A DNA stretch of 64,000 nt from positions 3,968,001 to 4,032,000 of the forward strand of contig NZ_CP009555.1 in NCBI RefSeq assembly GCF_000959365.1. The letters are read 5' to 3'. Positions 1-8,362 of the stretch are shown here, one piece after another. The DNA comes from Burkholderia oklahomensis C6786. GTDB lineage: Bacteria > Pseudomonadota > Gammaproteobacteria > Burkholderiales > Burkholderiaceae. How positions within the stretch are numbered: position 1 is the first letter of the stretch; each line of letters opens with the position of its first letter. Both the position numbers and the translations under genes were made by a program. The notes beneath the pieces were generated by a model. The model was not told the origin of the DNA. It made no database searches and worked only from the letters and a program-made list of their open reading frames with translations.

Positions 1-466
1 CGATCCGCGTATGCAGCAGTTCATCCGCCTCGTCATATGCCGGTGTCCCCGGCTCGGCCAATTTGAACAGCTCGAATGCCTCCCGTATGCCCGCGATCTC
101 GGCCGCGGTCGCGCGGCTTGCCGCCTGCGCGGTCGCGCGCGGCTCGATCAATGTCCGAAACTCGATCACGTCGCGCATGAACTGCCGATCCGGCTTTGCC
201 CGGAAACGCCAGTTCACGACGTCTTCGTCGATCATCCTCCAGTGGCTCATCGGCCGCACGCGCGTGCCGACCTTCGGACGCACGTCCAGCATGTCGCGGG
301 CCAGCAGCATCGAGAGCGCTTCGCGCATCACGGTGCGACTGACGTCGAACTCCTTCGACAGCACGTCCTGCGGCGGCAAAATGCCGCCATACTTGTCCTC
401 GACGATTCCCGTGACAAGCCCATCCATCACTTTACTGACCAGTGACCGGTCCTTTCCCTGCTCCAT
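1..466 (-). CDS. FadR/GntR-family transcriptional regulator, FCD type (3' end outside the window)
   Basis: The first 155 codons of a minus-strand gene are present and the rest lies beyond the left edge. The N-terminus is a winged helix-turn-helix typical of GntR proteins (LPPQDVLSKEFDVSRTVMRE at about residues 30-49, then the wing DVRPKVGTRV), followed by the start of an all-helical FCD ligand-binding domain (FMRDVIEFRTLIEPRATAQA). FadR-type GntR proteins usually repress genes for sugar-acid or organic-acid use and are released by a metabolite. The ATG at 466 is preceded by GGGGAGAGGT, a good ribosome binding site. The target genes are not visible here and the effector cannot be inferred. Confidence 0.85.
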   Translation of the reverse strand, partial: MEQGKDRSLVSKVMDGLVTGIVEDKYGGILPPQDVLSKEFDVSRTVMREALSMLLARDMLDVRPKVGTRVRPMSHWRMIDEDVVNWRFRAKPDRQFMRDVIEFRTLIEPRATAQAASRATAAEIAGIREAFELFKLAEPGTPAYDEADELLHTRI

Positions 467-649
467 GAGACCTCTCCCCGAACATCACCTGTGTTGGCAC
501 AATGCCCTCGCAGTCTCGCCGGCCCTCTGTATCGAAATGACGTGACTTTCAGCTTTGTTCTTATGATCGATACGTTGCTGAGTTCGTCGCAATTCCGCTA
601 TCTGGAAAACACCTGACAGGGTAATCCCTCTTACTATATCCAGAAAAAA
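467..649. other. intergenic region upstream of the FadR/GntR regulator
   Basis: The region is less GC-rich than the flanking genes and should hold the promoter of the minus-strand regulator. A TTCTTATGATCGAT element lies at 558-571 and an almost identical copy at 738-751. A 63-codon minus-strand frame (485-676) crosses the rpiA terminator, resembles nothing I know, and is not called. Confidence 0.5.
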
Positions 650-699
650 ACGACCCCAAAAAAATAGGTCCAGCAAGCTTGTTGCAAGCTCGCCGGACC
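650..699 (-). terminator. Rho-independent terminator of rpiA
   Basis: Arms at 667-680 and 686-699 form a 14-bp stem in which the two imperfect positions can be G-U pairs. On the minus strand the stem is followed by TATTTTTTTGGGG and a second T run, as expected about 100 bp after the rpiA stop. Confidence 0.85.
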
Positions 700-802
700 T
701 CGGATTGAAGGGGTGCCGAAAGCGTCGGCGATCAAAATTCTTATGATTGATTTGACCGACTTAATTGCCTTCGCGCATCGAATTCACTCTTGAATGATTT
801 AT

Positions 803-1498
803 TTAACGCTTGACGTAGCGGAGCGTCTCGACGCCGTGTTCGGTGCCGAGCAGGCACAGGTCCGCGCCGCGCTCGGCGAACAGGCCGACCGTCACGATGC
901 CGGGCCAGCCGTTGATCGTCGCTTCGAGCGCGCGAGGATCTTGGATGCGCAGGCCCTTCACGTCGAGGATCTCGTTGCCGTTGTCGGTGACGTACGGCGT
1001 GCCGTCCTGCTTCACGCGCAGCACGGGCACGCCGCCGAGCGCGGCGAGCCGGCGGCCGATCGCGGTGCGCGCCATCGGCACGACCTCGACGGGCAGCGGG
1101 AACTGGCCGAGCACCGCGACGCGCTTGCTCGCGTCGGCGATGCAGACAAACGTTTCGGCGACCGAAGCGACGATCTTCTCGCGCGTCAGCGCGCCGCCGC
1201 CGCCCTTGATCATTGCGCCGCCGCCGTCGATCTCGTCGGCGCCGTCAACGTACACCTGCAGCGACTCGATCTCGTTCAGGTCGAAGACCTTGATGCCATG
1301 CGACTTCAGGCGCTCGGTCGTCGCCACCGAGCTCGACACCGCGCCGCGATAGCGGTCCTTGACGGCCGCGAGCGCATCGATGAAGCAGTTGGCGGTCGAG
1401 CCTGTGCCGACGCCGATCACCGCGCGTTCCGGCACGTTGTCGATCACGTATTGGGCAGCGGCCTCGCCGACGAGGCGTTTGAGTTCGTCTTGTGTCAT
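803..1498 (-). CDS. rpiA: ribose-5-phosphate isomerase A
   Basis: RpiA interconverts ribose 5-phosphate and ribulose 5-phosphate in the non-oxidative pentose phosphate pathway in the cytoplasm. The 231-residue product has the family length and its hallmark motifs: GTGST phosphate-binding loop at residues 31-35, DGADE at 85-89 and [11 protein letters not shown] at 98-108, which carry the catalytic Asp, Lys and Glu. The frame stays open upstream to 1807, but that extension is low-complexity Arg/Ser-rich sequence with no similarity to RpiA, so the ATG at 1498 ([10 protein letters not shown]) is chosen. The gene stands alone and ends in a clear terminator. No regulatory element is obvious upstream. 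Confidence 0.97.
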   Translation of the reverse strand: MTQDELKRLVGEAAAQYVIDNVPERAVIGVGTGSTANCFIDALAAVKDRYRGAVSSSVATTERLKSHGIKVFDLNEIESLQVYVDGADEIDGGGAMIKGGGGALTREKIVASVAETFVCIADASKRVAVLGQFPLPVEVVPMARTAIGRRLAALGGVPVLRVKQDGTPYVTDNGNEILDVKGLRIQDPRALEATINGWPGIVTVGLFAERGADLCLLGTEHGVETLRYVKR

Positions 1499-2440
1499 GA
1501 GAAGCGTCAAGCAATCGAAGTGCGAAAAACGCAAGTTTACCGGAGACGCTCCGCTCGACGTTTTTTTTCGATGCGACGGCAGCGGCAAGGCAACGCAACG
1601 CATCGCGGCGGCGACGCTTGGCCGTTTGGATCGGCTATCGTTTGGCCGCTTGGCTGCTTGGTCTTTCGGCCGCTCGCCAGCACCGCTCTCCGGCGGCTTC
1701 CGATTTTGGGATTTCGATTTTGGGAAAATGGTCGCCGCGGCACATTTGACGAGGCGCGTCACGCGCGCCCCGAAATTGAAATAGACGAGACCAGTGTGGC
1801 TCCGCACGCGGTTTTGTGTCCGCCGAATGCGACTGCGCGACCGTCGATGCGGACGTTTTCATCCCCCTCCACGATCACGCAACGTTCGTGACCATCCATC
1901 GGGCAGGCACAGCGATCGCCGACACCGGCGACCGCCCGCCCATCACGGTCGAGTTCTCGCGGCCGGTTTCGACGCGGCCGCCGCGCGAAGTCGAGTCACC
2001 GATGCGAATCACGCCGCGCATACGGGTCCCTTATCGGAAGGGACTCGCGTCTGGCTGCTTCTGCGTCGGGGAGGCTCAGCATCACGATCGTCGCCGTGCC
2101 GTTCGGCCGCCGATTGATTTTGAATTGAAGGAGTATCGATTTTCGAGGCGATTGACGCATTCCTCACGGCGCGTCGATTTTAGCAAGGTCGGGGGAAAAG
2201 CCTGACAAATTAACGAAGGTTCACGATCGCTCCGCAGATGGCGCCATTGGATGAAATGACGCGAGATCCGTCAGAATTAACAGGTCAAATCCGTGCAGCG
2301 ATGAGCCGAGCGTCTGCCGGAGCGTCCGCGGCAGCGAAACCGAACTCGCCAATGAGTCAGCCTCCGCCCACTCGTGCAAATCCAATTTCGAGCGCAGAGC
2401 TGGACGAGGGCTTGAGTTAAAAATCGGCTGACTGGTCGAG
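1499..2440. other. gene-poor region of about 0.9 kb
   Basis: No frame here has recognisable similarity or a convincing ribosome binding site. Around 1615-1680 there is a degenerate run of TTGGCCG/GCTTGG elements. GC content falls towards the right end, near the transposase remnant, which suggests decayed or imported DNA. Small frames such as 1816-2205 are compositionally unlike proteins and are not called. Confidence 0.5.
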
Positions 2441-2470
2441 AATTCAAAATCGCTGTGGATTCAGCGATTT
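2441..2470 (-). terminator. hairpin downstream of the H-NS-like frame
   Basis: A perfect 9-bp inverted repeat (AAATCGCTG at 2447-2455, CAGCGATTT at 2462-2470) begins 29 bp past the stop of the H-NS-like frame. On the minus strand it ends in TTT followed by TGAATT, so it could be a weak terminator for the original H-NS gene. Confidence 0.5.
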
Positions 2471-2498
2471 GAAAAGCCGCTCGCCCCTCGCGTCGGGC

Positions 2499-2942
2499 TC
2501 AATCGCTCACTGCATTGGCCGGGCGATGAGAAAATCGTCGCGCGACAGCGCCGACCAGCCATTTCGGCGCTCGTCCCCGACCGTTCCACGTCTCCCCCGT
2601 CATTGGATTCCGATATTTTGGGGAAAGCGGGCCCCGCCGCTTGTCGGGCGAGCGCAGTCTCGCCCAATTCGGGAAAATTTGCTCGGGTCTGATTTCATAT
2701 CTCAAGACAGCCTCACGGATATCCGACAGGACCGTTGAAATTTCACGTTGCTTTGCTGCTTCGGCTTCCTTATTGAGTGCGCCGCAACCCATTTCCTGCG
2801 GAAGCATCTCCCACGGAATGCCGGATTGCAGCACGAACAGGATGCCGGTCAGCACGGCGCGATCGTCGAGCGGCTTGCGCCCCGGGTATCGCGTCCGGCG
2901 TGGCTTCGGCGCAGGCAGAAGTGGTTGGATCAGTAACCACAA
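2499..2942 (-). pseudogene. H-NS-like protein, 5' end replaced by an IS5-type transposase fragment
   Basis: This 147-codon frame is a chimera. Residues 1-50 match the N-terminal part of IS5/IS402-type transposases (LIQPLLPAPKPRRTRYPGRK, ILFVLQSGIPWEMLPQEMGC). From about residue 54 onward the sequence is H-NS-like: a coiled-coil segment (LNKEAEAAKQREISTVLSDI, then REAVLRYEIRPEQIF) and the C-terminal DNA-binding motif KYRNPMTGETWNGRGRAPKW. H-NS proteins bind AT-rich DNA and silence transcription. The native H-NS start is missing and the ATG at 2942 lies inside the transposase part, with no ribosome binding site. Either the gene is dead, or an in-frame fusion is expressed from the IS side. The DNA-binding half itself looks intact. 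Confidence 0.75.
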
Positions 2943-2955
2943 TCGGTTTTGCCAT
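2783..2955 (-). mobile_element. remnant of an IS5-family (IS402-like) transposase gene, 5' end only
   Basis: The transposase start MAKPIV is seen at 2955 in one frame. About 15 bp then appear to be missing, and the protein continues in a second frame as LIQPLLPAPKPRRTRYPGRK up to EMGCG near 2783, where the similarity stops and H-NS-like sequence begins. The rest of the transposase, including the catalytic DDE residues, is absent, so the element cannot move by itself. The outer IS end should lie between 2956 and about 3015, but I could not identify its inverted repeat. Confidence 0.75.
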
Positions 2956-3089
2956 AGCCTTCTCGTCAGCGAAACAACGAAGAGGTTAACAGAGCGCGAT
3001 GCGGGTTAACAGCCCCCGCGATTCATTTTGTCGGAACCATTCAGCCGCTTAGCGGCTCGATCGCTTCGTCGCCCGACCGCCAGACGCGT

Positions 3090-3983
3090 TCACGGCGCCG
3101 CAGCCGCACTTGCCACGTCGGCCGCCGCGTCGCGCTCGGGCGCCGGCTGCGAGGGCATGTACTTGTCGAGCAGCGCTTGCGCGATCGCGTCGGTTTCCGC
3201 ATCCGGATTGCCGACGTAATCGGTCGGCCGGAAATGCATCTGGAACGCGGCGATCACGCGCCGCGTGCGATCGTCGAGCACGCCGTCCGTCGCGACGTCG
3301 TAGCCGTAGCGCGCGAGCTTCAGCTGCAGCTCGCGCACGTCGACAAGCGACTTCGGCGGCCGCCCCGCGAGACGCGCGGCCACCGTCTCGTCGTCGGGCC
3401 ACGCGCCGACGCCCGCCTTCGCGAGCGCGCGCCACGGGAACAGCGGGCCGGGATCGGTCTTGCGCTGCGGCGCGATGTCGCTGTGGCCGACGACGCGCGT
3501 CGGCGGAATCTGGTAGCGGCTGACGATATCCTTCGCAAGCCGAACGATCGCGTCGACCTGCGCGGGCGGATACGGCGCCCACATGCGGCCCTGCGGCGTA
3601 TCGATCGGGCCGCGATTCACGTTCTCGATGCCGATCGACACACCGTTCAACTCGGTCGCGCCCTGCCACGAGCTCACGCCCGCGTGCCACGCGCGCTCGC
3701 TTTCCGGGACGAGCTGATAGACGACGGGAACGCCCCGCTCGAGGCTCGGCTGGTCGGGCACGACGTAATGGGCGCTGACGTTTTCCTGCGTCAGCACGCG
3801 CAGCGACTGCGCCTCGCCGATCTCGGTGTAATGCATGACGAGGAAACGGATGCGCGAATCGACGCTGCGCGCGGGGCGGCTCGTATCGGCGTAATAGTCG
3901 CCGTGATTGACGAGCGTGGGCGTCGTACAGGCGGCGAGCAGGCTGAGGCTCGCGAGAAACGCGTGGCGGAAAGGGAATTTCAT
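3090..3983 (-). CDS. N-acetylmuramoyl-L-alanine amidase, AmiD-like lipoprotein
   Basis: The product should cleave the amide bond between N-acetylmuramic acid and L-alanine in peptidoglycan or its fragments. It is 297 residues long. A lipoprotein signal ends at Cys19 (lipobox LAAC), so it is probably anchored in the outer membrane facing the periplasm. An amidase_2 domain follows, with zinc-ligand candidates H51 (VMHYTE) and the His and Asp of VVGHSDIAPQRKTDPG. A peptidoglycan-binding_1 domain is at the C-terminus (RELQLKLARYGYDVATDGVL). This layout matches E. coli AmiD rather than cytosolic AmpD. The frame is open to 4166, but the ATG at 3983 gives the lipoprotein signal. The last 25 residues are Ala/Pro-rich. 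Confidence 0.9.
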   Translation of the reverse strand: MKFPFRHAFLASLSLLAACTTPTLVNHGDYYADTSRPARSVDSRIRFLVMHYTEIGEAQSLRVLTQENVSAHYVVPDQPSLERGVPVVYQLVPESERAWHAGVSSWQGATELNGVSIGIENVNRGPIDTPQGRMWAPYPPAQVDAIVRLAKDIVSRYQIPPTRVVGHSDIAPQRKTDPGPLFPWRALAKAGVGAWPDDETVAARLAGRPPKSLVDVRELQLKLARYGYDVATDGVLDDRTRRVIAAFQMHFRPTDYVGNPDAETDAIAQALLDKYMPSQPAPERDAAADVASAAAAP

Positions 3984-4209
3984 GATGACGGTGCTCGGTA
4001 AATCTGCGGTCGCCGGGACGAGGCCGCCCCGACATGAGCGCCTCATTCTAGACGCTTCGTCGATCGCATTCCTGCACGTTTTGTGTATGTTTTGTGCGAG
4101 CGACGGACGATGCGTCAAGGCGGCAGCCCTATCGCAACAAAAAAGCGCATTGGCGCGCAGCCCCATCCGGACCGTCTCGCTTCACGCCACGCCGAAATCG
4201 CGTTCGCCT

Positions 4210-4245
4210 AAAACACAAAACCCCACATTCCGAAAACGTGGGGTT
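4210..4245 (-). terminator. terminator downstream of rlmB
   Basis: AACCCCAC at 4219-4226 pairs perfectly with GTGGGGTT at 4238-4245. On the minus strand the stem is followed by TTGTGTTTTAGG. It lies about 190 bp beyond the rlmB stop and before the amidase gene, with no other minus-strand gene in between. Confidence 0.7.
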
Positions 4246-4434
4246 CGTCAGCAATCTGATGCGCATTAGCGCCTTGGTCGATGAAAACCGCCGCGTCGCG
4301 ATTCGATTCGCTTCGACAACGACGCACGCGAACGCATCCGCAACGCAAGCCGCCGCATGCGCGCCGTCGAGCGCCGTGGACAATGCTGCGCTCGCCCGCC
4401 GTTCGAATCCGGCGGCAAACGCACACGCGCGGGC

Positions 4435-5178
4435 CTACCGCTTCGCGCCCCGCTGCCGAACCGCCTCGTACAGGCACACGCCGCTCGCGACCGACACGTT
4501 CAGGCTCTCGACGCTCCCCACCATCGGAATGAACATCACTTCGTCGCACGTGTCGCGCGTCAAGCGCCGCATTCCCTCGCCTTCCGCACCCATCACGAGC
4601 GCGACCGGGCCGTCGAGCTTCGTGTCGTAGAGGCTCGCCGTCGCGTCGTCGGACGTGCCGATCACCCATACGCCCGCGTCCTTCAGCTCGCGCAGCGCCC
4701 GCGCGAGATTCGTCACCGTGATGTACGGCACCGTATCGGCCGCGCCGCTCGCGACCTTTGCGGCGGTGGCGTTGAGCCCGGCCGCACGGTCGCGCGGCGC
4801 GATGATCGCGTGCGCGCCCGCCGCGTCGGCGACGCGCAGGCATGCGCCCAGGTTGTGCGGATCGGTCACGCCGTCGAGCACGAGCAGCAGCGCCGGCCCG
4901 GAGATGCCATCCAGCAGCTCGGCGAGGTTCTGCGCAAGCGGCAGATCCTCGACGCGCGCGACGACGCCCTGGTGGCGCTCGGTATGCGCGAGCCCCCAGA
5001 GCCGCGTCTCGTCGGCGGCGATGAGACGCACGCCCGCCTCTTTCGCCGTATGCAGGAAATCCTGCATACGGCGGTCGCGGCGCGTCTGATCGTAGAACAC
5101 CTCCGCGACCGTCGACGCATCGTGCCGCATGCGTGCGGTCACCGCATGAAAACCGTAGAGAACCTTCAGACGTGACAT
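4435..5178 (-). CDS. rlmB: 23S rRNA (guanosine-2'-O-)-methyltransferase RlmB
   Basis: RlmB methylates the 2'-OH of a conserved guanosine in the peptidyl-transferase region of 23S rRNA (Gm2251 in E. coli). The 247-residue protein has the N-terminal substrate-binding domain ([11 protein letters not shown] start) and a SPOUT/SpoU methyltransferase domain with motif 1 ([20 protein letters not shown]), motif 2 ([10 protein letters not shown]) and motif 3 ([15 protein letters not shown]), which form the knotted S-adenosylmethionine site. It lies 135 bp downstream of rnr on the same strand. A hairpin between the two genes may separate their transcripts. The ATG at 5178 begins directly at the family's conserved start. 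Confidence 0.95.
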   Translation of the reverse strand: MSRLKVLYGFHAVTARMRHDASTVAEVFYDQTRRDRRMQDFLHTAKEAGVRLIAADETRLWGLAHTERHQGVVARVEDLPLAQNLAELLDGISGPALLLVLDGVTDPHNLGACLRVADAAGAHAIIAPRDRAAGLNATAAKVASGAADTVPYITVTNLARALRELKDAGVWVIGTSDDATASLYDTKLDGPVALVMGAEGEGMRRLTRDTCDEVMFIPMVGSVESLNVSVASGVCLYEAVRQRGAKR

Positions 5179-5235
5179 GGCTGGAACAACCTTCGATCAA
5201 AACGCGCGGCCGCGCATCGCACGGCCGCATTGAAA

Positions 5236-5274
5236 ATGGAAAGCGCCGCGCGCCCATCCGGGTGCGCGGCGTCT
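5236..5274 (-). terminator. hairpin between rnr and rlmB
   Basis: CGCCGCGC at 5244-5251 pairs with GCGCGGCG at 5264-5271. On the minus strand it is followed by CTTTCCATTTTCA, a weak T-rich tail. It could attenuate read-through from rnr into rlmB. Confidence 0.5.
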
Positions 5275-5313
5275 CGGTCAATCGGCGTCGCCGCTCGACG
5301 GCGACGCGCTCGA

Positions 5314-7827
5314 TCAGTACTTCTTGCGCGAACGCGCCTTCTTCGCGGCCGGCTTCGACGCCGCGCCCTTCTTGCGCGCCGCGCGCGCTTCCTTCACCGC
5401 TGCGCTCGGCGCGCTCACGGTCTTGTTGCGGCGCGCCGGCGCATCAGCGGGCGGCAGCGAGCGCACACGCGGACCGCCCGGCTCCACCGCGGCAGCCGAC
5501 GCCGCCGGGCGCGGCGCCTTGACGGGCGTCTCGCGCACGAGCCGGAAATCGATCTTGCGCGCGTCGAGATCCACGCGGCTCACCTGCACGCGCACGCGAT
5601 CGGACAGCCGATAGCGGATGCCCGTGCGCTCGCCGCGCAGCTCGTTCTTGACTTCGTCGTACTGGAAGTAGTCGGCGCCCAGCTCCGTCACGTGCACGAG
5701 GCCTTCGATGAAGAGCGCGTCGAGCTGCACGAAGATGCCGAACGACGTCACGCCGTTCACCATCCCGCCGTACTCCTCGCCGAGCTTGTCGCGCATGAAA
5801 TAGCACTTGAGCCACGCCTCGACGTCGCGCGACGCCTCGTCCGCGCGCCGCTCGTTCGCCGAGCAGTGGAGCCCCAGCTCTTCCCAGATCGCCGTGTTCG
5901 AACGCGCGCGCCCGCGCGCTTCGTCGTCCTCGCGCTGCATCGCGCGGGCGCGCGGCGACAGCGCGGTGTTCAGCTCGATGCCTTCCGGCGACTTCGGCGT
6001 GTACTTCCTGCCGGACAGGATCGCGTAGATCGCACGGTGCGTGAGCAGATCGGGATAGCGGCGGATCGGGCTCGTGAAGTGCGCATACGCGTCGTACGCG
6101 AGACCGAAGTGGCCGATGTTGTCCGGGCTGTAGACCGCCTGCTGCATCGAGCGCAGCAGCATCGGCTGCAGCATCTGCGCGTCGGGCCGGTCGCGGATGT
6201 GCGCCATCAGCGCCGCGTAGTCGCTCGCGTGCGGCGTGTCGCCGCCGCCCAGCGTGAGCCCCATGTCACGCAGGAACGCGCGCAGGTTCTCGAGCTTTTC
6301 CTGCGTCGGCCCCGCGTGCACGCGGTAGAGGCCCGGATGCTTGTTGCGCTTGAGGAAATCCGCCGCGCAGACGTTCGCGGCAAGCATGCATTCCTCGATC
6401 AGACGATGCGCTTCGTTGCGCTGGCGCGGCAGGATCTGCTCGATCTTGCCTTGCGCGTTGCAGACGATGTACGTCTCGGTCGTGTCGAAATCGATCGCGC
6501 CGCGTTTTTGCCGCGCGACGAAAAGCGCCTTGTAGACGCCGTACAGGTTCTGCAGGTGCGGCATCAGCTCGGCGCGGCGCGCGGCCTCCGGCCCCTTCGT
6601 GTTCGAGAGCACCGCGGCCACTTCGGTGTACGTGAGGCGCGCGGCCGAATGGATCACGGCCGGATAGAACTGATACGCCTTGATGTCGCCGCGCGCGGTG
6701 ATGATGATGTCGCACGCGAGCACGCAGCGGTCGACCTGCGGATTCAGCGAGCAGAGCCCGTTCGACAGCTTCTCGGGCAGCATCGGAATCACGCGGCGCG
6801 GGAAGTAGACGGACGTGCTGCGCTCGACCGCGTCGGCGTCGAGAGCGCTGCCCGGCTCCACGTAGTGCGACACGTCCGCGATCGCGACGATGAGGCGGAA
6901 GCCCTCGCCGCGGCCGACCGCGATCGGCTCGCAATATACGGCGTCGTCGAAGTCGCGCGCGTCCTCGCCGTCGATCGTGACGAGCGGCACGTCGCGCAGA
7001 TCGACGCGATAGCGCAGATCCCCGGGCCGCACCTTGTCCGGCAGCGCCGCGGCCTCGCCGAGCGCGTCCGGGCCGAACTCGTGCGGCACGCCGTACTTGC
7101 GCACCGCGATCTCGATCTCCATGCCGGGATCGTCGATGTCGCCGAGCACCTCGACGACGCGGCCGAGCGGCTGCGAATGACGGCTCGGGAAATCGGTGAG
7201 CTCGACGACGACGACCTGCCCGACCTTCGCCTTCTTCGCGTTCTGCGCGACGAGAATGTCGTGGCCGATCCGCTTGTCCTCGGGCGCGACGATGAGCGCG
7301 CCGTTCTCGTTGAGCAGACGCCCGATCACGCGCTTGTTCGCGCGCTCGGTCACCTCGACGACATGCCCTTCCGGCCGGCCGCGCCGGTCGTAGCCGACGA
7401 TCCGCGCAAGCACGCGATCGTTGTGCATCACCTTCTGCATCTCGGCGTTCGGCAGGAACAGGTCGTCCTGGCCGTCGTCGCGGATCACGAAGCCGTAGCC
7501 GTCGCGATGGCCCTGCACGCGGCCCGCGACGAAGTTGGACGGATGCGTCAGCTGATAATGGCCGCGCTTGTCGAGCCGGATCTGGCCGTCGCGCTCCATC
7601 GCGGCGACGCGCCGAAAAAATCCTTCGCGCTCCTGACGCTTGATCGACAGCGCTTCGGCGATGTCGTTCGCCGCAAGCGGCGCGTCGCTCGTGCGCAGCA
7701 CGCCGAGAATCTCTTCGCGGCTCGGAATGGGATACGGATACTTGCTCAAGGGCTTGTCGATGATTTTTCTCGTTGCGTTTGGCTTGCGCGACCGCGGCAA
7801 GCGGAGCCGAACGGGCGCGCCGCTCAT
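5314..7827 (-). CDS. rnr: ribonuclease R
   Basis: RNase R is a processive 3'-to-5' exoribonuclease that degrades structured RNA and takes part in rRNA and tmRNA-linked quality control. The product (837 residues from 7827) shows an N-terminal winged helix (EEILGVLRTSDAPLAANDIA), cold-shock domains, the RNB catalytic domain with the acidic cluster IDGEDARDFDDAVYCEP and the HYVEPGSALDADA segment, an S1 domain (GEEYGGMVNGVTSFGIFVQL), and a long Lys/Arg/Ala-rich tail that ends in KKARSRKKY. The frame continues into the neighbouring tRNA gene, so the ATG at 7827 is used. A TTG at 7749 (giving MSKYPYPIPS) is a real alternative, because family similarity starts there. Confidence 0.93.
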   Translation of the reverse strand: MSGAPVRLRLPRSRKPNATRKIIDKPLSKYPYPIPSREEILGVLRTSDAPLAANDIAEALSIKRQEREGFFRRVAAMERDGQIRLDKRGHYQLTHPSNFVAGRVQGHRDGYGFVIRDDGQDDLFLPNAEMQKVMHNDRVLARIVGYDRRGRPEGHVVEVTERANKRVIGRLLNENGALIVAPEDKRIGHDILVAQNAKKAKVGQVVVVELTDFPSRHSQPLGRVVEVLGDIDDPGMEIEIAVRKYGVPHEFGPDALGEAAALPDKVRPGDLRYRVDLRDVPLVTIDGEDARDFDDAVYCEPIAVGRGEGFRLIVAIADVSHYVEPGSALDADAVERSTSVYFPRRVIPMLPEKLSNGLCSLNPQVDRCVLACDIIITARGDIKAYQFYPAVIHSAARLTYTEVAAVLSNTKGPEAARRAELMPHLQNLYGVYKALFVARQKRGAIDFDTTETYIVCNAQGKIEQILPRQRNEAHRLIEECMLAANVCAADFLKRNKHPGLYRVHAGPTQEKLENLRAFLRDMGLTLGGGDTPHASDYAALMAHIRDRPDAQMLQPMLLRSMQQAVYSPDNIGHFGLAYDAYAHFTSPIRRYPDLLTHRAIYAILSGRKYTPKSPEGIELNTALSPRARAMQREDDEARGRARSNTAIWEELGLHCSANERRADEASRDVEAWLKCYFMRDKLGEEYGGMVNGVTSFGIFVQLDALFIEGLVHVTELGADYFQYDEVKNELRGERTGIRYRLSDRVRVQVSRVDLDARKIDFRLVRETPVKAPRPAASAAAVEPGGPRVRSLPPADAPARRNKTVSAPSAAVKEARAARKKGAASKPAAKKARSRKKY

Positions 7828-7922
7828 GCCGCCCCATTCTAACACCCGCCGCTGCGACAAACGGACCGCGCGCCGCGTATTGCGCCGCGCTCGCCGCAGC
7901 TCGCGCGGACAATGAAAAAGTG

Positions 7923-7950
7923 TTGACAGGCTCGATCGGCCGTCTATAAT
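7923..7950 (+). promoter_or_regulatory. sigma-70 promoter of the first tRNA-Leu
   Basis: A consensus TTGACA at 7923-7928 and a consensus TATAAT at 7945-7950 are separated by 16 bp, and the -10 box ends 23 bp before the tRNA. Such a near-perfect promoter is expected for a stable RNA gene. Confidence 0.85.
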
Positions 7951-7973
7951 GGCGGTCTTTGCAGCACACACCT

Positions 7974-8060
7974 GCCCAGGTGGCGAAATTGGTAGACGCA
8001 CTAGGTTCAGGTCCTAGCGGTGGCAACACCGTGGAGGTTCGAGTCCTCTCTTGGGCACCA
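7974..8060 (+). tRNA. tRNA-Leu (anticodon CAG), copy 1
   Basis: The 87-nt cloverleaf has acceptor arm GCCCAGG pairing with CTTGGGC (one G-U), a D arm with TTGGTAGACGC, an anticodon stem CTAGG/CCTAG around loop TTCAGGT (anticodon CAG), the long variable arm of class II tRNAs, T-loop GTTCGAGTC and an encoded CCA end. It reads CUG codons. It differs from the copy at 8216 at two positions: A for G in the GCGAAATT D-arm segment, and T for C in the acceptor arm. Confidence 0.97.
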
Positions 8061-8065
8061 GATTC

Positions 8066-8096
8066 AAAGCCAGCGCAAGCTGGCTTTTTTCTTTTG
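8066..8096 (+). terminator. terminator after the first tRNA-Leu
   Basis: AAAGCCAGC at 8066-8074 pairs with GCTGGCTTT at 8079-8087, followed by a TTTTTTCTTTT tract. This is a classic intrinsic terminator 5 bp after the tRNA. Confidence 0.92.
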
Positions 8097-8163
8097 GTGT
8101 GAGGCTGCATGCGCCTCGTTGAACACTGTCTTCATGAATTTTTGGTCTCACCCCAAATTTCTA

Positions 8164-8191
8164 TTGACAGAATTCATGAGACGTCTAAAAT
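8164..8191 (+). promoter_or_regulatory. sigma-70 promoter of the second tRNA-Leu
   Basis: TTGACA at 8164-8169 and TAAAAT at 8186-8191 are 16 bp apart, the same geometry as the promoter of the first copy. The sequence just downstream (GCGGTCTT, GCAGCA) also resembles that of copy 1, so promoter and tRNA were probably duplicated together. Confidence 0.8.
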
Positions 8192-8215
8192 AGCGGTCTT
8201 GCTCGATGCAGCAGT

Positions 8216-8302
8216 GCCCAGGTGGCGGAATTGGTAGACGCACTAGGTTCAGGTCCTAGCGGTGGCAACACCGTGGAGGTTCGAGTCCTCTCCTGGGCAC
8301 CA
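8216..8302 (+). tRNA. tRNA-Leu (anticodon CAG), copy 2
   Basis: Another 87-nt tRNA-Leu with the same CAG anticodon loop, long variable arm and encoded CCA. Its acceptor stem GCCCAGG/CCTGGGC is fully Watson-Crick paired. It starts 242 bp after copy 1 and has its own promoter and terminator, so the two copies are independent transcription units. Confidence 0.97.
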
Positions 8303-8324
8303 TCTCTTCTCGAGCAACACAACG

Positions 8325-8362
8325 AACCCCGTAACGCATCGCGTACGGGGTTTTTTGTTTTT
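8325..8362 (+). terminator. terminator after the second tRNA-Leu
   Basis: ACCCCGTA at 8326-8333 pairs with TACGGGGT at 8344-8351 and runs into TTTTTGTTTTT. Confidence 0.9.

Noticed and set aside
485..676. 63-codon minus-strand frame between rpiA and the FadR/GntR gene
   Set aside because: It begins inside the rpiA terminator hairpin, has no recognisable similarity and no clear ribosome binding site.
1816..2205. 129-codon plus-strand frame in the gene-poor region
   Set aside because: No domain, no convincing ribosome binding site and non-protein-like composition.
5230..7842. Plus-strand open frame of 870 codons opposite rnr
   Set aside because: Antisense shadow; the RNase R frame has all catalytic motifs.
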